The notes below the pieces were generated by a model. That model searched no databases and was not told the DNA's origin. It saw only the letters and a list, made by a program, of their open reading frames with translations. A stretch of 64,000 nt of DNA from an uncultured Bacteroides sp. (lineage in GTDB: Bacteria > Bacteroidota > Bacteroidia > Bacteroidales > Bacteroidaceae). A program made the position numbers and the translations under genes. The stretch covers positions 27,151-91,150 of the forward strand of contig URWA01000011.1 in the NCBI GenBank assembly GCA_900551445.1, read 5' to 3'. The stretch's first letter is position 1; the number at the start of each line of letters is the position of its first letter. Of the stretch, positions 61,413 to 64,000 are shown in pieces.

Positions 61413-61835
61413 TCAGTCGTAAAACTGGATCGTCTCGTTCTGTTTCAGCAAACAACGGACAAAATCCTCCGGATTCTTTGGGGAAAGGCAAATGGTATGT
61501 ACTTTTCCATGCTTCTTAAACACGACTTCCAGCCGTTCAAATGACAGGGCCGGCTCCCAGAAAGCCATGGAGCGGACTTTCCGTATCCGGAGAATTTCGG
61601 TTATCTCCACAGTGGCATTGGGCACAAAGCGTCCTGTCTCCACTTTCAGCCAACCGTCTCCCGTAATGACATACTGGGTATGAATAAGCATCTCGATTTC
61701 AAAAATCACAATGGTTGCGCACAGAATTGTACATAGCAAATAGTGTTCCCAGAAAAAAAAGAACAACAACACAGAAGTTATTCCTATTACTATCCAATAC
61801 CACCAACCAACTTTTGATTGAAAAGTACGATTCAT
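61413..61835 (-). CDS. Small membrane protein with bacterial PH-like domain, first of a pair
   Basis: 140 residues. Two close membrane helices (about 11-27, 30-48), then TQYVITGDGWLKVETGRFVPNATVEITEILRIRKVRSM and LSFERLEVVFKKHGKVHTICLSPKNPEDFVRCLLKQN, a PH-like barrel ending in a helix. The LSPKNPEDFV phrase is typical of bacterial PH-domain proteins. First gene of the operon leading into lpdA and dacB; the upstream 177 bases show no clear -7 box. Confidence 0.75.
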   Translation of the reverse strand: MNRTFQSKVGWWYWIVIGITSVLLFFFFWEHYLLCTILCATIVIFEIEMLIHTQYVITGDGWLKVETGRFVPNATVEITEILRIRKVRSMAFWEPALSFERLEVVFKKHGKVHTICLSPKNPEDFVRCLLKQNETIQFYD

Positions 61836-62012
61836 CGTCTGATTTTTATTTTAATTTCCCGTGAAGATAAGAAATTCTGCTTGAAAATAAAACATCTCAA
61901 ATGCAACTTTAAATATTTTAAAAGTCCACTTATAAAGCATTTATAAAAAAGGATGCTTTTAAGCATCATCTAACTGACTTTTTTGTAGTTTTGTGTCATA
62001 ATATCCAACGTT

Positions 62013-63599
62013 ATGATAAGAAAATTCGATTTTCTCGTTATCGGTTCAGGAATTGCCGGAATGAGCTTTGCGCTGAAAGTAGCGCATAAAGGTTCGGTTG
62101 CACTGATCTGCAAGGCCGGACTGGAAGAAGCGAATACCTACTATGCACAAGGTGGCATCGCTTCAGTGACTAATCTGAAGGTGGATAACTTTGAAAAACA
62201 TATCCACGACACCATGGTTGCAGGAGACTGGATCAGCGACCCTGCCGCTGTCAGAAAAGTAATCTGCAACGCACCCTCTCAAATCGAGGAACTCATAAAA
62301 TGGGGAGTAAATTTCGATAAAAAAGAAAACGGAGAATTTGACCTGCACAAAGAAGGCGGACATTCCGAATTCCGTATTCTCCACCACAAAGACAATACGG
62401 GAGCCGAAATCCAAACCAGCCTGATTGAAGAAGTAAAACGTCATCCCAACATTACGGTGTTCACCAACTTCTATGCCGTAGAAATCATCACCCAACATCA
62501 TTTAGGCATCATTGTCACCCGCCATACGCCCGGCATCAAATGCTACGGAGCCTACGTGCTGAATGAAGCTACGGGAGAAGTCGATACCTTCCTGTCTAAA
62601 GTGACAGTGATGGCTACCGGCGGATGCGAAGCTGTTTACAACCATACCACCAACCCGCTGGTAGCTACCGGAGACGGTATTGCGATGGTTTATCGTGCCA
62701 AAGGAGTGGTAAAAGACATGGAATTCATCCAGTTCCACCCTACCGCCCTGTATCATCCGGGCGACCGTCCCAGCTTCCTGATTACGGAAGCCATGCGTGG
62801 ATATGGAGCTGTATTGCGAAACCTCGCCGGCGAAGAATTCATGCAGAAATACGACCCACGTCTGTCTCTGGCACCCCGTGACATCGTAGCACGTGCCATC
62901 GACAGTGAAATGAAACAGCGTGGAGAAGACCATGTATATCTGGATGTCACTCACAAAGATCCGGAAGAAACCAAGAAACATTTCCCGAACATTTACAAGA
63001 AGTGCCTGAGCCTGGGTATCGATATAACCAAGGATTACATTCCGGTAGCGCCGGCTGCGCATTATCTGTGTGGAGGTATCAAGGTGGATTTGGACGGACA
63101 GTCCAGCATCAAGCGGCTGTATGCCCTTGGAGAGTGCTCTTGTACCGGACTGCATGGAGGAAACCGTCTGGCATCCAATTCACTGATAGAAGCCATCGTG
63201 TATGCTGATTCAGCTGCCAAACATGCCCTCAGCGTACTCGACCGTTACGATTTCAACGAAGATATTCCGGAATGGGATGCGGAAGGGACTATCAGCAACG
63301 AAGAACGTATCCTGATCACCCAAAGCATGAAAGAAGTCAACCAGATTATGGAAGCCTACGTAGGTATCGTTCGAAGCAACCTGCGCTTGGTACGTGCTTG
63401 GAACCGTCTGGATATTCTGTACGAAGAGACAGAACGTCTGTTCAAGCGTGTAAAGGCCTCCAGAGAGATTTGCGAGCTCCGTAACATGATTAACGTGGGA
63501 TACCTGATTACCCGTCAGGCCATGGAAAGAAAAGAGAGTAGAGGACTCCATTACACGATTGATTATCCACATGCAGCCAAGACTGAAGCAGAAAAATAA
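62013..63599 (+). CDS. nadB: L-aspartate oxidase
   Basis: 528-residue FAD enzyme oxidising L-aspartate to iminoaspartate in NAD synthesis; uses fumarate or another acceptor in anaerobes. FAD motif IGSGIAGMSFAL (10-21), YYAQGGIASV, EGGHSEFRILHHKDNTGAEI, MEFIQFHPTAL, active-site Arg/His in RGYGAVLRNLAGE and HYLCGGIKVDLDGQSS, and ALGECSCTGLHGGNRLASNSL. TAGTTTTG box at 61986-61993 gives a leader of about 20 bases. nadA and nadC are not in the window. A strong terminator follows. Confidence 0.95.
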   Translation: MIRKFDFLVIGSGIAGMSFALKVAHKGSVALICKAGLEEANTYYAQGGIASVTNLKVDNFEKHIHDTMVAGDWISDPAAVRKVICNAPSQIEELIKWGVNFDKKENGEFDLHKEGGHSEFRILHHKDNTGAEIQTSLIEEVKRHPNITVFTNFYAVEIITQHHLGIIVTRHTPGIKCYGAYVLNEATGEVDTFLSKVTVMATGGCEAVYNHTTNPLVATGDGIAMVYRAKGVVKDMEFIQFHPTALYHPGDRPSFLITEAMRGYGAVLRNLAGEEFMQKYDPRLSLAPRDIVARAIDSEMKQRGEDHVYLDVTHKDPEETKKHFPNIYKKCLSLGIDITKDYIPVAPAAHYLCGGIKVDLDGQSSIKRLYALGECSCTGLHGGNRLASNSLIEAIVYADSAAKHALSVLDRYDFNEDIPEWDAEGTISNEERILITQSMKEVNQIMEAYVGIVRSNLRLVRAWNRLDILYEETERLFKRVKASREICELRNMINVGYLITRQAMERKESRGLHYTIDYPHAAKTEAEK

Positions 63600-63617
63600 C
63601 CTATTACACCCTATCAG

Positions 63618-63647
63618 AAGCCGGAATTTTTCGTTCCGGCTTTTTTT
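63618..63647 (+). terminator. Terminator of nadB
   Basis: 9-bp stem AAGCCGGAA (63618-63626) with TTCCGGCTT (63634-63642), seven-T run. Confidence 0.9.
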
Positions 63648-64000
63648 ATGCCCTTTTATTTCCCCTCAGGCACAAGATTTCTGCACCTTCCATACCAATC
63701 CTTAAAAGCGTCAAAAAATTGCCGAGAAGGCTTTAAAACAGTGCCTGGAGAGGCTACAAGCTTTAGAAGCCGGATAGAAGAGACACAATTCTCCCAATAT
63801 TCGCCCGTCAGCCGGAAATTGCTTCAGCAGGCCATACCGGCAGTTCTGGCATCTTCCAGAAAATACACATTCCGAAAAACTCCGACGGTTCCTTCCGCTA
63901 CGGGAGAGGACGTATTTCCGGAGTGTATGTCCGGGGCCTTCCGTTTCCCGTTCCCTTACGGGCACAAAAAAAGCCCCGAGATATTGCTATCCCGAGGCTC
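63648..64000. other. Right-end intergenic region with a minus-strand terminator
   Basis: About 320 bases with no gene I can support; the open frames look random in codon use. The last 35 bases hold a hairpin, AGCCCCGAGATA (63972-63983) with TATCCCGAGGCT (63988-63999), followed on the minus strand by a T-rich tract. It should end a minus-strand gene lying beyond the right edge. Confidence 0.55.

Noticed and set aside
63711..63965. 84-residue minus-strand frame
   Set aside because: No promoter or ribosome site, unusual composition, and it begins just past a terminator of an upstream minus-strand gene; conservation unknown.

Overview
The window reads as a chromosomal segment of a gut Bacteroidales bacterium, most likely Bacteroides or Phocaeicola. 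The evidence is: (i) many starts are preceded by the Bacteroidota -7 box TAnnTTTG, several with a TTG about 19 bases upstream; (ii) sugar loci have Bacteroides-type gene order (a rhaKIPAO-like rhamnose operon with a divergent AraC regulator, and a NanL/NanE/NanT-type sialic acid operon without kinase); (iii) families typical of the phylum are present (GH115, GH78, DUF3836, DUF3843, DUF2723, DUF4861). I saw no rRNA, tRNA, CRISPR array, prophage or intact insertion sequence.

Layout. 1-6.7 kb: a GH115 alpha-glucuronidase cut by the left edge, a predicted ~60-nt small RNA, a GH3 beta-glycosidase and mnmA. 6.7-17.2 kb: housekeeping genes (DUF3843, a U32 protein and dusB from mirror-image promoters, a CDF transporter/SDR/PAP2 operon, rnr, an overlooked 43-aa basic protein, serine acetyltransferase). 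17.3-27.7 kb: L-rhamnose catabolism (kinase, isomerase, permease, aldolase, oxidoreductase), its AraC regulator and a GH78 rhamnosidase. 28.1-30.7 kb: a compact operon of a small secreted DUF3836 protein, a CPBP membrane protease, two DUF2975 membrane proteins and a Cro-type regulator, behind a promoter bracketed by palindromes. A 181-bp transposase-less element with 17-bp perfect terminal repeats follows. 30.9-39.1 kb: sialic acid capture and catabolism (ROK regulator, kelch protein, lyase, epimerase, MFS transporter, YhcH, sialidase). 39.3-46.5 kb: THUMP methyltransferase with a charged tail, dipeptidyl peptidase IV, purD, membrane proteins, single-domain MnmC-like methyltransferase. 47-49.8 kb: an AT-rich coiled-coil surface lipoprotein followed by an outer-membrane beta-barrel. 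49.9-63.6 kb: metal ABC binding protein and ATPase (no permease), a DUF2723 membrane glycosyltransferase-like protein, polysaccharide deacetylase, DUF4861/SDR pair, an operon of two small membrane proteins, lpdA and a PBP4-type DD-peptidase, and nadB.

Functionally the window is a glycan scavenger's toolkit. GH115, GH3 and GH78 act on plant glucuronoxylan- or pectin-like glycans; the rha operon turns released rhamnose into DHAP and 1,2-propanediol; NanH, NanT, the lyase and the epimerase turn host sialic acid into GlcNAc and pyruvate.

The least explained signals are two 90-bp arrays, each of four overlapping 24-bp hairpins with the same 22-bp period, 18.7 kb apart; the palindrome-controlled DUF3836-CPBP-DUF2975-HTH operon; the coiled-coil lipoprotein/barrel pair; the small RNA unit at 2.5 kb; and the 43-aa basic protein at 16.1 kb. 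All calls come from reading the sequence and from family knowledge; no database search was run.
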